Source: Paragyromitra xinjiangensis
Taxonomy: Eukaryota > Ascomycota > Pezizomycetes > Pezizales > Discinaceae
Assembly (NCBI GenBank): GCA_038503065.1
Contig: JBCAMK010000005.1
Location: 2,356,001-2,420,000, forward strand
Length of the DNA: 64,000 bases
Direction: 5' to 3'
A program made the position numbers and the translations under genes. This document shows, piece after piece, positions 25,001-39,874 of the stretch (positions within the stretch are counted from its first letter, which is position 1; each line of letters begins with the position of its first letter). The notes beneath the pieces were generated by a model. That model was not told the DNA's origin. It worked only from the letters and a program-made list of their open reading frames with translations, and did no database searches.

Positions 25001-26560
25001 CACCAACAGGCTTTTTCGCTACGGGCCCCAATCACCTATGGCCTGCGCGCATGTAAGCAGGCAGAAAAGTGCCAGGAGAGAGGGTTAAGTGTAACCTTCA
25101 TGTTTATTCCAATACCCAGACACCTGTGATGCCAGGCTAAGACTTCCGGAGGCTCAATGCACATCAAGTAAGGATACCGAAGTTGATCGAGTATTGAAAA
25201 TCCGGATCTCCGATTGAGAGATACGCTAGTCACAGTCACAAACAAACCAGTCTATTCCTTTCATAGAGCATGCAGCAAATACTACTTAGAAATGAAACAT
25301 GTCGATCCCTCTGGGTAAATACTTATATGTATTAACTAGCATGCAGAACCTAACGTAATATAGCTTCTTCTGGCAGCCATAAGTGGTTTCGTGCATAATG
25401 TATCACTCGAAGCACCACCAATAAACTTGTCAGATAGGTAGATAGGTGCTTCTTTCGGTGCAATCAAACTTTTTGGGGGGGGAGCATCTTTTTCCTTTCT
25501 TACTTTTCTTATCAACAGTACAGCACCGCTATATGGCACTAAATGCATAAATATCCAAGATATACCTCACTTATAAATCTGCTTATAGTTTTCTGTTGGT
25601 CTCTGGCCCCCATTTTCGGCCCCCGTATGCGCGAGGAAACACCTCCCAAGACCTCCAAACCTCGGGCCGAGCGGCAAGAAGACCGGCGAGGGACCGGCAG
25701 ACAAGATGTTTGCATGAAGTCTTTGATTGGCGGAGAGATTGTGCACAGACAAGGATTCATCCGTTGCAGAGTTTACTCGTCACCAAGATGTCCACACTTA
25801 TCTCTGTATTTGGAAAAACTATAAACAGTTCCGAACAGAGACCGGGAATCCATCGAACCGAAGCATCAAGACTAGATCTGAATTAGTTTAGAAGAGGCTT
25901 CAGCTCATCGAGGATTGCAAGGGAATAATTGATTAGTTGTGCTAGCTAAGACGTTTATCAGATTACCCGTGTTCATAATCTGTAAACCTGGGCCTCGGAA
26001 TCTAGCTTAGACGAGTTATGCGGGGCGATTATCTTTTCCAGATCCTGGTCTTGGGCCCTTGGACTAAGTTTAATGCCTCCAGGGGATCAACGGGATGGCT
26101 TCAAATAGTGGTACGTGCCATTTCCAGGTCCCAGCCATGCATGCACAGTACCCGCTTTCCAGTGTTACCAGTTGCTCGTTTTAAAGCACGCAAATTAATT
26201 CCAAATATTTTACGCCACAGCCACTGAATTCGAAATCAAGTCTATAGGTATACACAACCCTTAATCCCCGCTTTTCTGGTCCTCCATGGCCGCCAAAGCA
26301 TTAATGATCCTGCCATCTTTCACTCATGCCTATCGTTAAGATCAGAGTACAGTCAGGTTAAAAAAAACACCCCCAAAACACCCAGAAAACATATATAGTC
26401 TGTCTGTGAAACGTGCTTGTCGTGCTAAAGACATAAGTAATAAAATGCATATTCATAAGATCCCCTAGCAACGAGTAGGCGAAAAAATTAGACACTCTTT
26501 GCGCCATCCCACGCAGGCTTGAAAAAACATACCTTATTTCCACCGAAAGGCCGACCTCCA
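22031..26560. other. Gene-poor stretch with weak ORFs
   Basis: The longest plus-strand frame is 22495-22926 (143 codons), with no recognisable domain and overlapping minus-strand frames; it could be a relic. Near 24140-24270 the phrase gggatagcaagg recurs in a loose, short tandem array. No other structure is seen. Confidence 0.35.
22495..22926 (+). CDS. Doubtful 143-codon ORF
   Basis: An ATG-initiated frame beginning 465 bases from, and divergent to, the XlnR-like gene. It contains a Ser-rich start and a Leu-rich part (LLAPYLITLMACVSC) but no motif that I recognise. Kept only because it is the longest frame in a 4.5-kb gap. Confidence 0.15.
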   Translation: MSQISEFVSPALQRSSSSGVSGCSNTLGAYLPLPSEPITIFADRTHIQGMVYDLDYPYSWPLRRSPRLSTAALQRFSPLLAPYLITLMACVSCNPAQSASLRKVLIDLLENLFPSSSSCIWLSNLIWRNPHLKVPMQFAYWGC

Positions 26561-28429
26561 TTAGTAAGGAAAATCCACTAGGGCCTCAGAATCGCTAGGA
26601 GATGAAGTTCTTGATCTCTCACTCTCCGAACTTTGTTGCCTATAACTTTGGTGATCCAGAAAGGGACTAGGAAACGTCCCAGCAAGTGGTGAGCTCAGTT
26701 GCAGAACATTCTCCACTTTCGCCAGCAGTGTCGTCAGATACCGTGAATGGCCCCCTCGAAGGCTTGCTAGAACATTTACTAGTTCTTGCAGACAGTCTCT
26801 AGGTCCTACTTCGAAAGTCGGCGTAGCAGCGTTCGGGATACACATTATTACATCCGATAGAGCGCACCCGACATCGAAAATCTTTTCCTGCTGTGCGGGG
26901 TATTAGCGCGAATAGTTCATGCGGATATATTTCGGAGTGAGTACTTGGTATTAGTGTCAAGCATAGGATTGAACAACGATATCCTAGGTTTGGGCTAGAG
27001 GGATATTACCATTCCAATACCATGTGCTTCCAAATCACTTAAAGTTACCCGTGACGTTACTCCTAAAACGCCCTTTGCAATCGACACCGGGTACTGGAGT
27101 CTCATCGTCTCTACCGGAGCCATCGATGACAAGCAGCCTTTTGATAGTGACAATTGCCATACCAGCAGGTGCAGCCATTGCTGAGAAACAAGGATATCCG
27201 CCTTTTGAACACGCACAGCGTCTGTCAGGTCAGGAGGTATTGTGGATCTTAATCGTTGGTGAAGTTTGGATATCCAGCCATTTGAAAACTCTGAGTCGTT
27301 CCCTTCGTTCCATAGGTTCAGAAAGCAATGATCAATATTTTGGAAAAGGCTTGCTAGTGTAGTGAAGTTTTGTAATATAATCGAGCCAACCTGATCGTCT
27401 TCAAGTGACGGAAGTGCTATTACTTGGCGTAAGACAAGAGGCCTGTGACGCTGCAAAGCATACGCCCTGTTCGAGATTTGACTCAATTATCTCGGCACTA
27501 GAACTCAGGGCCCAAACCAAAACTAACCTTTCGGTAATAAACAACAACCAAAATATCCGTCGCCGTTGCTGGTTCTCCGCAGTATCGAGTCCCAAGTAGC
27601 TTTTTTCGTCATCTAACCCCATCGATTGCGCAAAAGATATCGATTCCCTAAGGTAATACCAGGCGTGATTGTGCTTTTCGAGATTGCCATACGAACAAAA
27701 GACGAAGAAAGAAGTGAGGATAGTATCGGTAGAAAATGAACCAATATAATCGAAATATTTCCTCGCCCGGAGTGATTCGGATATCAGGGTCTCGCTGAGG
27801 GACGATATCATGTCGTTATGATTCCCAGGAACCGCCAAGAGTTGCACCACAGTCATGGCGCACAGTGAAGAAACAAGCGAATAGAGTTCCGGATCCGACG
27901 ATAAATTTCTCACACGGGCAAAAAATCTTGTTTCGTCCAATACTGGCATGATTGGATACAAGCTTTTGAAGAAGATCTTCAAACACATCTCAACCGAAGA
28001 CTGCGTCAACATCGGATGTGGCTCAAAAACGTCCGACTGGATATTAGGGACGTAATCGCACTGAAGAAAAGCCGTAAGAAGCACAGTAGCATCGATTTGC
28101 TCACTGGCGCTAGAAATGCACAAAACCGAAGCATTATTGATCTGTTCGTCAGCGTCTGAGCTGGGAGAACGGGAATAATTTCTTGGTGTGTCCTCGGAGA
28201 CGATATTATTTCTCAGTTGGTCCAACTTAATAGCGTATATTCTCTTCGCCGCCGGTCCTTTTGGACCTCTCTTTCGGGGTATCGCAGCGTAGGTACAGGC
28301 GATATCTGCACGGAAACAGCTTTGGCAAGGTTGGCCCCGATCACACTTGACTTTTCGACGATTACAACAATCACACGCTCGCTGGTTAGCCATAGCTGCC
28401 GTTGCCGTAGCCATCGTAAAGGTGGTCAT
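26561..28429 (-). CDS. AmyR/MalR-type Zn2Cys6 activator
   Basis: Three exons (28429-27528, 27466-27010, 26890-26561) give 562 aa. A Zn2Cys6 cluster at C19, C22, C29, C35, C38, C45 is followed by the linker PRKRGPKGPAAKR, a hallmark of the AmyR/MalR group that activates amylolytic and maltose genes. The middle region (FLQCDYVPNIQ, PILDETRF-like PVLDETRFFARV, RRIFWLLFITERAYALQRHRPL) matches the fungal-specific transcription-factor domain; both introns were placed by restoring this homology. The gene lies directly downstream of, and in the same orientation as, the maltase gene, as maltase and regulator genes cluster in the Aspergillus MAL locus. The start is the first ATG; Met6 and Met13 are alternatives. 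Nuclear regulator by inference. Confidence 0.85.
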
Positions 28430-29572
28430 TTTTCTGTCCTTCAAAGCCCCCTTTGCAATAGTGTTTAAGTAGTAGATTAGTGGATACTGTTGGTTTATAC
28501 GCCAGTAGTATATCTAGTCAAGTTCTAGTTAGCTTTCCTAGCTGATCGACGCGTAGCAAAAACGCTGTTGCATGGTTTTGGGGGGGGGGAACCGAGATCG
28601 GAAGAACCTTTTCGGAGTAGCGATAATCGCAAGTGGCCTTTGCGAAAAGTAGTAAGTATGTATGACGACTATTCAGATGTGATCGATAGCTGTTGATGCG
28701 GGGGGTTCGGGGTTCTGGTCGATAAACCAGGGGCAAGGCACGGAATATATCTATATCCCTGCTAAGGCTTGCGCTCTCTTAAGTTACCCCGCAAGATGGG
28801 AAAATTATTTCTGGAGGCATTGGAGGAGATGGAATTCCGGGGTACGACAACAGCACCAATAAGTAGAAAGTGATTCGGACTAAACCAGTAATGGGTGTGT
28901 AGACTGCGCGTCTCACGTCGTCGCCTTGCAAGGGTCGTGAGGAAGTTCCGATTGGGCTTGGTAGCAGCCTGATTCAGCGCCCACACGCCGTGTGAAAAAT
29001 AGTACCCTTGTAGAGTATCAGTAGCCCTTGTGTGATAATACTTAACCCTAGCTGAGACTCCCCCAGATTTACCGTCACTTATATTAGGGAGCCTACATTA
29101 CACATGTATTCCAGGCTCATACTCCTAGCTTGCCGGACGATATGTACCTAGTCCTATAGCCGAGTACTTATTAGATTAACAACTAAAACTCGAATATTGC
29201 GCCCGAATGCACGTGAAACATCGCACGGATCATAATCTCTCCGTCAGGGAAATTAAAGTTGCCCCCGTTCCTCCCCGTATCGAGATGATTGCGGGGTGAG
29301 GGGCTTGGTGATTTCAAGACACAAAGTAGAGGCTGCTTACTAGAGCAATCAGTGCGTCAAAATAGGCTTTGGTAGTGCAATGAACTGAACTGCAGGCCAA
29401 GCAACAGTTTGACGTACGAGACATTTAGTTCCTGGCATATGCACCAGCTTGTAATCATGGCTGAGTTGCACCACTAGTACTGCGGAGGGTGACACAAAGC
29501 GAGAGAAAGAAACGAAGAAAAGAAAAGAGAAGGAACCGCGGAGTTCCCGAGTCAACCCCGAGTCAACACTAG
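28430..29572. other. Regulator-maltase intergenic region
   Basis: It holds the regulator promoter and the maltase 3' end. No open frame with a product is seen. A run of nine G at 28580-28588 and a GA-rich stretch at 29500-29535 are the only low-complexity parts. Confidence 0.35.
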
Positions 29573-32378
<2,806 letters not shown>

Positions 32379-32698
32379 CATAGGGTGCACGAAAGTGATG
32401 CACATTTGGCTTGGTAACAAGCATATTGCTACAGATCTCGACTGGAATATATATCTTCTATGCTCAGTGAGGGGATATCGCTTGTTGATATTGCAAAAAG
32501 CTCCCTATTGGTGCAAAGGTTGTGCTGAAAACAGTCACTATCAGATGGTCCAGATCTTCGCACAAAATACACTTCCCTACCAGAAATGAGATCTACACCA
32601 TCTAATTGATCTCCCTGGAACCCGGCAGCCCTCAGAAATATGTTGTTGTGGAGAAATATGGCCTAGTCGCGATGTGCATCACTTCCGTGCACCCTATG
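32379..32698. mobile_element. MITE, CATAGGGTGCAC ends, TA target site
   Basis: A 320-bp segment with inverted terminal repeats of about 27 bases (one mismatch) that begin CATAGGGTGCACG and end in GATGCACAT. TA flanks both ends (32377-32378 and 32699-32700). No transposase; non-autonomous, Tc1/mariner/pogo-like target preference. Confidence 0.75.
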
Positions 32699-32833
32699 TA
32701 CATATATTCACAACACCTGATCCGAAGTACCGTAGCTAGACCTCGTTAGAAAAACTTCCTAATCGGGTAATCGATAGTAGACCCTAGTGGGAGGACATCG
32801 GAAGCCCCGAAGGTTGAAGAATTTCATGTACTA

Positions 32834-33030
32834 CTTAGGCGTTCATTAAATACTGGGAAATGTTGCAACGAACCATCCGGGAACGGCCCAGTCCATTATA
32901 ATGTGCAGAATTGAAGAAATTGGCTTTGGAGCCAAATCTATTTGGTTGTACATAGCCATCTTGCCGTTTGATGATTCTTGGTGGAGTGTTGGTTGTTACA
33001 GCATTTCCCAGTATTTAATGAACCTCTAAG
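32834..33030. mobile_element. MITE, 197 bp, long TIRs, TA target site
   Basis: Inverted terminal repeats of about 40 bases with a few mismatches, starting CTTAG(G/A) and containing GTTCATTAAATACTGGGA. TA dinucleotides flank at 32832-32833 and 33031-33032. It lies about 145 bp past the stop of the AAA-like gene and could provide part of its 3' end. Confidence 0.8.
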
Positions 33031-33174
33031 TATGCGCGCTGTCTATAAATTCAGGCCTGTAGTACGACTCCCCAACCGATCAAATCTCGATCTCTATTTT
33101 CAACAAACCTGGCCAAAGCACAATTAGATGATCACTCCAAATGTAGACCATCATTCCCATTACAACCAACCCAC

Positions 33175-35640
33175 CTATATCAACACCTTCACATCAGTCC
33201 TATTCCCCTCCCCATCCAACTCCCACACCAAAATCTTCCTCGACCCCACCACAACAACCAAACACGCCCGAAACTCCCGTCCCCCACACATCGCCAACCT
33301 CCTCGTTCTAACATAACCCTTCATCCAAACCGCCACCTCCTTCTGCAGCCAACTCTCAACCGTCGCTCCAATCTTCATCCTTTTCATGTACCGTCGGGTG
33401 TACCAGAGTGAATTAAACCTCGTATTCAACAGCTGGTTGATATTCATCTCGTTCAGCTTCTCCTGCTTCCGTGCCCGTGTCCCGAGGTCCCCAAGGTCTA
33501 GACTGTTAATCCCAATTGTCTCCCAGTGCGTAAACATAAGATGTGTATGTGACCTAACGAGCAGATCGACCCGGGAGTTTCTACCCGCTTGACGCGTGAT
33601 TTCCGGCTATTTCGATACCATTAGTGACACGACAATCACTTTCTACCTAACCACTTACCATAATCACTTTGTATTCCGGCTGTGTAGCCAGTGCTGGGTT
33701 CGAGAGAATACTAATATGGAAGCTATCTCGATGCGCCTCTTCGTCCCAGTCATAGGCACTCAAATCGTGGTCCCGTTCTGATACTATCTTACGGTAACAT
33801 GTTAACGCCTTTATTATATCGCCGCGCGATTCGAGACTCTCAACTGCGTCGTTGATGGAACCGCGTAGGTCGTATCGATCTAGTATAGTTCCTCCTAGCC
33901 GCCGTGCTACGATCCGGTTCGGGATCTGAAGGAGGGGCTCCGGGCCGACTCCACCGAACGTGAGACCGCCGAAGTATAGTAGGAGTTTCCGCCATGCAAG
34001 CGGGTCTTTATTAATCTTGCTGTACTGTGATGCGGTGTTAGAGTTAGTGCTAGTAGGGGTGGTGGTAACGTACTAGGTCTGCGGGTGTGACTCCTATGTT
34101 GTAACCTGTGTAGGAGGTAGGTTGTTGTTGGGTATTCGGCTGGACTTCTGTCGCGAGGGCGTTTTGGATCTCACCCATTGCTACGGACGAGAACGCACAT
34201 ATCTTCAAGAGGGATGCTGGGACTGGTGATCTCACGGCTTTTATCGAGATTGGGGTTTTCTCCACAACACTCTATCATCGATTAGTAAGCTGGGCCTGGC
34301 GGGAGCGTATTCACTCACCTGGAGGTACTGTAAAGCGGTAGTAGTATTATAAATACTAGCCACCTTCTCCTCCCAACAAAACCGATACCCATCAGCCCAC
34401 CCCTCCAACTCACCAACCCTTCTCTCCACCTCATCCTCCCCACAAACCTTCTCCAACGCAGCCCTCACATCCTCCTTCGTCAACCCACACACCCCCGCCA
34501 TCTCCGGACGGAACGACACATCCTTCGCCAACGTAAACCCCTTCGTATCATCTAACACCAACGGCGTAACCCCCGTCACAAAACACTTCCTAATCCCAAA
34601 CTTCAACGTCATCAAATACTTCACATGAGTCCAAAAATTCCTAACCAACCCCGGCGCAAGAGTCCCGTTCCACGAATCCAAATGCATATTCGTAAACGCA
34701 TCGATATCGTCCGCTAGGAAATATATCTACTCCTATTAGCCCCACCCAGCACCAGAACCCACCAGTACTCACCCCTTTCACCCCCGCCAGCGGACTCGCT
34801 ACCACCCCCTCCTCTTTTGCATCCCGCAGTGTCGCACTGACGAGCTTGACCAGCTCGTTCACGCTCGTGATCGGGTTCTCGGCGATTACGGTCGAGATCA
34901 GCTTAGCTGCTGGTACGCCCCAGTAGGTATGGTACTGCGTGTAGAAGTCCTTCACGCCATCGATGATTGCGTCGCCGATGGCTTGAGTTGTTACTTCGAG
35001 GTTTGGGTTCCGTTTGATATGCGAGAAATCGAATCGAAGTATTAGATACTCCCCAGGTGTAGCATCACCAGCCCCAACAACAGGATTGATGTCAAGATCC
35101 TACCCGTGTTAGCCGTCGTGGTGATAGTGGGTGGGGAGGACTACCTTGAATAAAACGTCGTATTTATCCCTATGCTGCACGCCATGGAAGTACTCCACCA
35201 TACTCACCGTGAGCGACTTCCCGAACCCCGGAGGTCGAAGGAGGAGGACCGTATCGGATTGTAGGGTGTCGAGGACATGTATATACCGAGATCTATCGAA
35301 ATAAGCATGACCTTGGGTCTGTCGTAGTTGTGAGAAATCTGAGTTCTGGCTGGTGAAGCTAGTGATGTCTTTAGCTCTGAGTGTTGGTGGGTCAGGGGCG
35401 AACTGGGGGTTCGATGGTGTGGTAGCCGTAGGTGTACGGTTTATCCAGAGTCTTTGTATGTTCCGTGGGGGGAATGTGGTGCCTGTGGCGTGTCAGTTTG
35501 AAGAGTGATAGGGAGTGATGCTAGGTACCTATATAACGGAACGAACCGGGTATCCGAGGCAGCGATTGGAGACGGATGGGATGGCGAATAGAGTGCCGGA
35601 GGGTGCCTGGGTTTAGGCGGAGACAGCTTCGCGACGCCAT
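33175..35640 (-). CDS. AAA-ATPase-like protein with PD-(D/E)XK-like tail
   Basis: Seven exons (35640-35529, 35482-35145, 35099-34773, 34726-34319, 34271-34074, 34024-33659, 33606-33175) give 726 aa with every junction in phase. Residues 1-37 (MASRSCLRLNPGTLRHSIR...) are Arg-rich and free of acidic residues, like a mitochondrial presequence. The AAA-ATPase-like domain (PF09820 type) has a Walker A RPPGFGKS near residue 126 and DDIDAF near 265 at the place of the DExD-like motif. The C-terminal part (RVDLLVRSHTHLMFTHWETIG, near 595-615) aligns by pattern with the PDDEXK_9/DUF1703 nuclease usually fused to it. The expected E-x-K is W-E-T here, so nuclease activity may be lost. Relatives are widespread in fungi and bacteria and belong to a group discussed as conflict or effector NTPase-nucleases. 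Function in the fungus is unknown. Confidence 0.85.
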
Positions 35641-36932
35641 GGAGGGCAGGGATTGGTAGAGACTGGAGTGGTGGGAATGAATGGTGGGTGGTGGGCGGCG
35701 GATATCGTGTGTGGTTGCTAGGTAGGAGAATTTCGTGTGGGTTAGGGTTGCTGGTGGCTAGTGGGGGTTTTCCTGGTGTGGTGAATAGCATCGCGAGTTC
35801 GTACGGGTTGTGGAGATGGACCTGGAGATTGTATCAGGATATCACCACTGCTTGGGGTTATGGATTTGGTCACGGGGGGTCACTCGTGTGGGGGTTCAAT
35901 GGGGGAAGACTGGGTTTCAATCACGGATATCCGGAGAAGAATCATGAAACGGAAAATAGAAAATGAAATGGACCAAGCGATCGGAATGTGTGACTAGGTT
36001 TTAAATATACTGCTTAGGAGAGTATTCTCAACTTCCATCGGCCAGTAATCAGTGCCCCTAAATGGCCGTAGTAGACGAAGGAAAGGACCAGAACATAGGG
36101 ATAAGAAGACAGAAGACGGAACCCAGCATACGTAAATGCTTACTCACTCCAGACTACCAGATCCGGCCATTAACCAGGATTGCTGGACAGTCCCTATCGA
36201 TATCTCCACCACGATAATGTACGTGCTCGAGACCATGTGGCTAGACCTCGGTCTAGCCAACACCGTCGACACGGATCAATCTAGTTAGAGATGACACCAA
36301 CAGTCTGGCTCAGTCTTAGCAAACGTTCAGCTGGAGTATGTAGGTCTAAGCTAGTGAAGAGATTGTGTTTATAGAACCGCTGCAAGTGTTAGACACCAAG
36401 ATAAAGACCCACAGCCCAATCCCACAGCCCAATCACAGCTTTATACCCAATCCTCCCCCCACGGCTATTCCTCGGCGAAACAAAACATCTCGCTAAACAA
36501 ACGTGGCTGATCCGCAAGAAACCAGACCTTGAATTACCCGAAGATCTCCCGGTGCACGGACCATAGCATGGATCATGGGACCTGCAGGGGGTTTAAATTA
36601 CCCCGCGGTGATGGACTCGGTTTTAGGTGGGGGGGAAACGGAGGGGTATTGGTGGTGTTTGGCGACTTACTATCATCGGCTTTGTTCAAGTCGTACGGTT
36701 CTGGTGTGGATCAATGTCTGTATGCAAGACTAGTTCATCCGCAATTGATTCTTACGGGTAGAGAATACTCGTTAAACGATACCTTGCTTTACTAGCTGGG
36801 GGTAATAGCAGTAGTACATAGTACCGGTAGTAGTATGTGGAACCAACAATTCACTAAGCATCACATATGCGTCCAACTCTATAAAACCCACCTCGACCCC
36901 ACTATACCGAACCCCATCGCCTTCTCTAGCAC
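35641..36932. other. AAA-like gene promoter and spacer
   Basis: Plus-strand frames at 35688-35966 and 36529-36795 show no domain. The first overlaps the 5' region of the AAA-like gene and is taken as a shadow. Nothing else is seen. Confidence 0.35.
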
Positions 36933-37955
36933 CATGATCCTAACTACCCTAACCCTCCTCTTCCCTATCCTCCTCCTTATCTCCCCAGCCCCGTCTCAAC
37001 AACCGACACCCTCCTAACCTGGACCCACCCCAACTCCGAACCCAACTCCTAAACCCGGTATCCGACGCCAACGTACGGTCCTTCACCTTCTACAGCGTCC
37101 AAATCGCACCGCATCCCGATCCACAACTTATTTACATATACGAGTACTCCTAAGGCGGTCGTGAGAAATGGGCTATAGTGATCTCGATGACGCGGGGCCC
37201 GCCAAGACCGCGAGACTGTTGACGAGCTGGAGTACGTTTTGTTTACGGAGGATGCGTGAGTGGGAGTTACGTTATTGAAGGGAGTCAGTGGGTTATGTGG
37301 TGGTCAGGCCAACTACGGTGGGGGTTTGGGAAGATGGTAGTTGGGAGTAGGATAATTCAGTTTAGTGCTGTATAGTGCTGGACAGAGGCAGACCATGGTA
37401 CTAGCAAACCGACGGGATCGAACCCTAAAGGCACTCTAGGACTGCTTCTTCCACTCCAACGACGACTTGCTAAGACTACCACCTGGATGTTGTAGCGGGA
37501 TGTCGTGGTCGGGAGGATGAGGACGGTCTGGTGATGCAATGGGGTTAGACCCTGCGTATGTCCTAGTCGATGGGTTGATGTGATCCATAGGGAGGGATTT
37601 TAAAGTGAATACGTGTATTGGTTCTGCTCCTCGCTGGGAGGATGAAACGGGGGATCCGGGACAGGCGGTTAATGATACAATCTCGAATATGCGCAGTGAG
37701 GGGATAAGTCCGCGTTCCATTGGGATTTATGCGTTGAGTAATATGCAGAGGTTTAAGATTCGGGGTTTTGGATGGAGAGTTGAAATGGGATGCTGAAGGC
37801 GAGTCAGGTTAGGTTATTTGTCAGGTATAGTAATGCTGCAGGGCAGAAGGTGTGTAGGTGCCTGATGGGTTGTTTGGCGATTGAGAATTATCGTGTTGGG
37901 GATACGAAGGTGACGAAGGCTGTGGATGATCGAGGTTGGGAGGTTGGATTTTGAT
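36933..37955 (+). pseudogene. Decayed secreted-protein gene
   Basis: A clear signal peptide-like start (MILTTLTLLFPILLLISPAPSQ) is followed by coding-like sequence that jumps between frames: TDTLLTWTHPNSEPN, then LLNPVSDANVRSFTFYSVQIAPHP, then RETVDELEYVLFTEDA before a GTGAGT donor at 37256. Further fragments at 37605-37796 and 37797-37955 (LFVRYSNAAGQKVCRCLMGCLAIENYRV, ending DDRGWEVGF-stop) continue the theme. Several frameshifts and stops are needed, so it is called a pseudogene. No family is recognised. Confidence 0.4.
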
Positions 37956-38758
37956 AGGGTTGTGGAATGACTGGGATGCTTATTAGGTTCTGGGTTGCAC
38001 GTGGAGGGGTGGTTGATCGTTTGCCCTTACTGTGTTGTTTTCGTTACTTTGTTTGTTTGGCTCCTGGATAAACGATTGTATGTGTGTGACGGGGAGGAAG
38101 ATAGACTGAAGAGCTCGGGTGTTGATGCCGTAAATTGGGTCATGAGAGATCACTCGTATACCAGCTTTGATTGCTAAGTTCTAACAAGCCTCTTGTTCAG
38201 AAGGAGCTGTCACAACCGGAAAGGGTAGGCTGGGCCTGGATTATTTGGAATTTTGGTGAAGGATTCCCTGTTATTCCGGGCGGAAATAGCGGAGGAAGTT
38301 GTTGCCAGGTAGATAACGTGACGGTGTGAGTTAAGAGTAACTGGAGATCGACGTTGCAACCATGCCGTAGCGGCTCTTTAATACATGTAGTAAATGGAAG
38401 GAATAGCACGATATTTTGTGTTTCTACGTAGCTCTGCCTGACTGACGGTCTGGAACCTGACGACCCTAGATCGCCCAAACAAATCAGTTGCGAGGCCTTT
38501 TACTGTTACACTAACTTTGCCTTGCTCTTATCGGACACTAGAAATAGGCCTCGAGCTCTCGATCGGGTATTGCTGGGGTTGTGTCAGTCAGTCAGTCAAT
38601 TAAGCACCTTGCCTCTTTTAGGCGATGTGTGTCGTAACCACGGTCGCATGTTTCACCTCGGCCAATAATTAAACTGGGGTGCATACAATCTATATCCACC
38701 TACTCAACTCGATTCCCCTCCATCTCATCAACAATTGCAAGGTGTACAAATGCAAGCA
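37956..38758. other. Spacer before MITE
   Basis: No gene recognised. GTCAGTCAGTCAGTCA near 38584-38599 is a short tetranucleotide run. Confidence 0.3.
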
Positions 38759-39192
38759 CCGTTCAATTGCTTTATAAGGGTTCGCTGTATAAGGGTATCC
38801 GCTCTATAAAGGCACACTTGGTCCCAACCTTTTTTGTATGGTAAAATAAGAGTGTCGCTTTATAGGGATACCCTTAGGGGTTTGGAGTTTCTTTGGTGGC
38901 ATACTTATAGTGTATAGTTAGGACTTTTTAGGTAATAGGTCTTCGTTGCCCTTAACACGTTTACCGATCCCTCACGTATATTGTTATAACAACCATCTCA
39001 AAAGCTTTAGTTAAATGAAGGCAAGCATTTTCTAACACTAGGCGGAAATATGGGCCTAGAAACCTCTAGATATTTTAGGACTTGATGCAAAATCTAAGGT
39101 GGGAAACATCACTCAGTGGTACTATAAGGGTAGCTGCTCTATAAGAGTATAAGCTTTGGTTAGGAGTGAACCCTTATAGGGAGATTGAACTG
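38759..39192. mobile_element. MITE with iterated CTATAAGGG subterminal motifs
   Basis: The ends are inverted copies of C(A/C)GTTCAAT...(C/T)TATAAGGGTTC. TA follows the right end (39193-39194); the left flank is CA, a probable mutation. The motif (C/T)TATAA(A/G)(G)GG recurs at least six times near both ends in both orientations, as in pogo/Tigger-like non-autonomous elements. Length 434 bp, no coding capacity. Confidence 0.7.
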
Positions 39193-39874
39193 TATAAACC
39201 GAGCGTAGAAACAGGGGATTTTGACCTCACCCGAAAACTATCGCGGCTCCGTCAAATCTTTCCTCAGCCAATAGGGATACTCCCTTGTACATGAGCTATG
39301 CACTGCCGTTATCCGGGGTAAGGCAATCGGAAAAGATGGGGGAAAACGAGAAACCGATTCTTTGCGGATTCGTTGCGGATTCCTTGGACTCGTTATCACC
39401 ACTACGTAGCTATGATTGATACGCAATCCTTTTAGGAAGACCTCCCTGCTGGGAAATTGCAGTGATTCATTGAATCTCTGGCAAGAACGGCTCACCGATT
39501 TGTTTCGATGGAGTAAATCATGTGACCTGTAGGAAGTACTAATGGACCTCTTAAGAGTGGGTCATTTAAGGCATGAATACGCAGCCCCGACCTGAGGGTT
39601 TTCTATATACTTGAGAGGTCGACGAAACTAAACAGAACACCGAAAATCTATCATCTGACCGGCCTGCTCCATAGGATATCGATAAGCCACTTGGGCGCTG
39701 AAAGAAAAGACAAGTAGAGATGCGGTAGTCGTTCAGACTTAGAAAACAGTAGACAAAATTCGAACGACAATATAGAAGTAGCTCCCTCTCCAACCACAAT
39801 GCATGTCATCCCTCGATGCCAGGGTACAATGGACAGTATGAAAGAAAACTATCTTGACCCCGCGACAAAACACC
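39193..39874. other. Spacer between MITE and mini-TM gene A
   Basis: Nothing beyond short frames is recognised; it should contain the 3' end of mini-TM gene A. Confidence 0.3.

Noticed and set aside
35441..35791. 116-codon Pro-rich frame as exon 1 of the AAA-like gene
   Set aside because: It cannot be joined in phase to exon 2, whereas the overlapping frame starting at 35640 joins in phase and gives a mitochondrial-type presequence.
37395..37430. tRNA gene suggested by a GGTTCGATCCCG B-box on the minus strand
   Set aside because: No matching acceptor stem, D-arm or anticodon stem could be formed around it.
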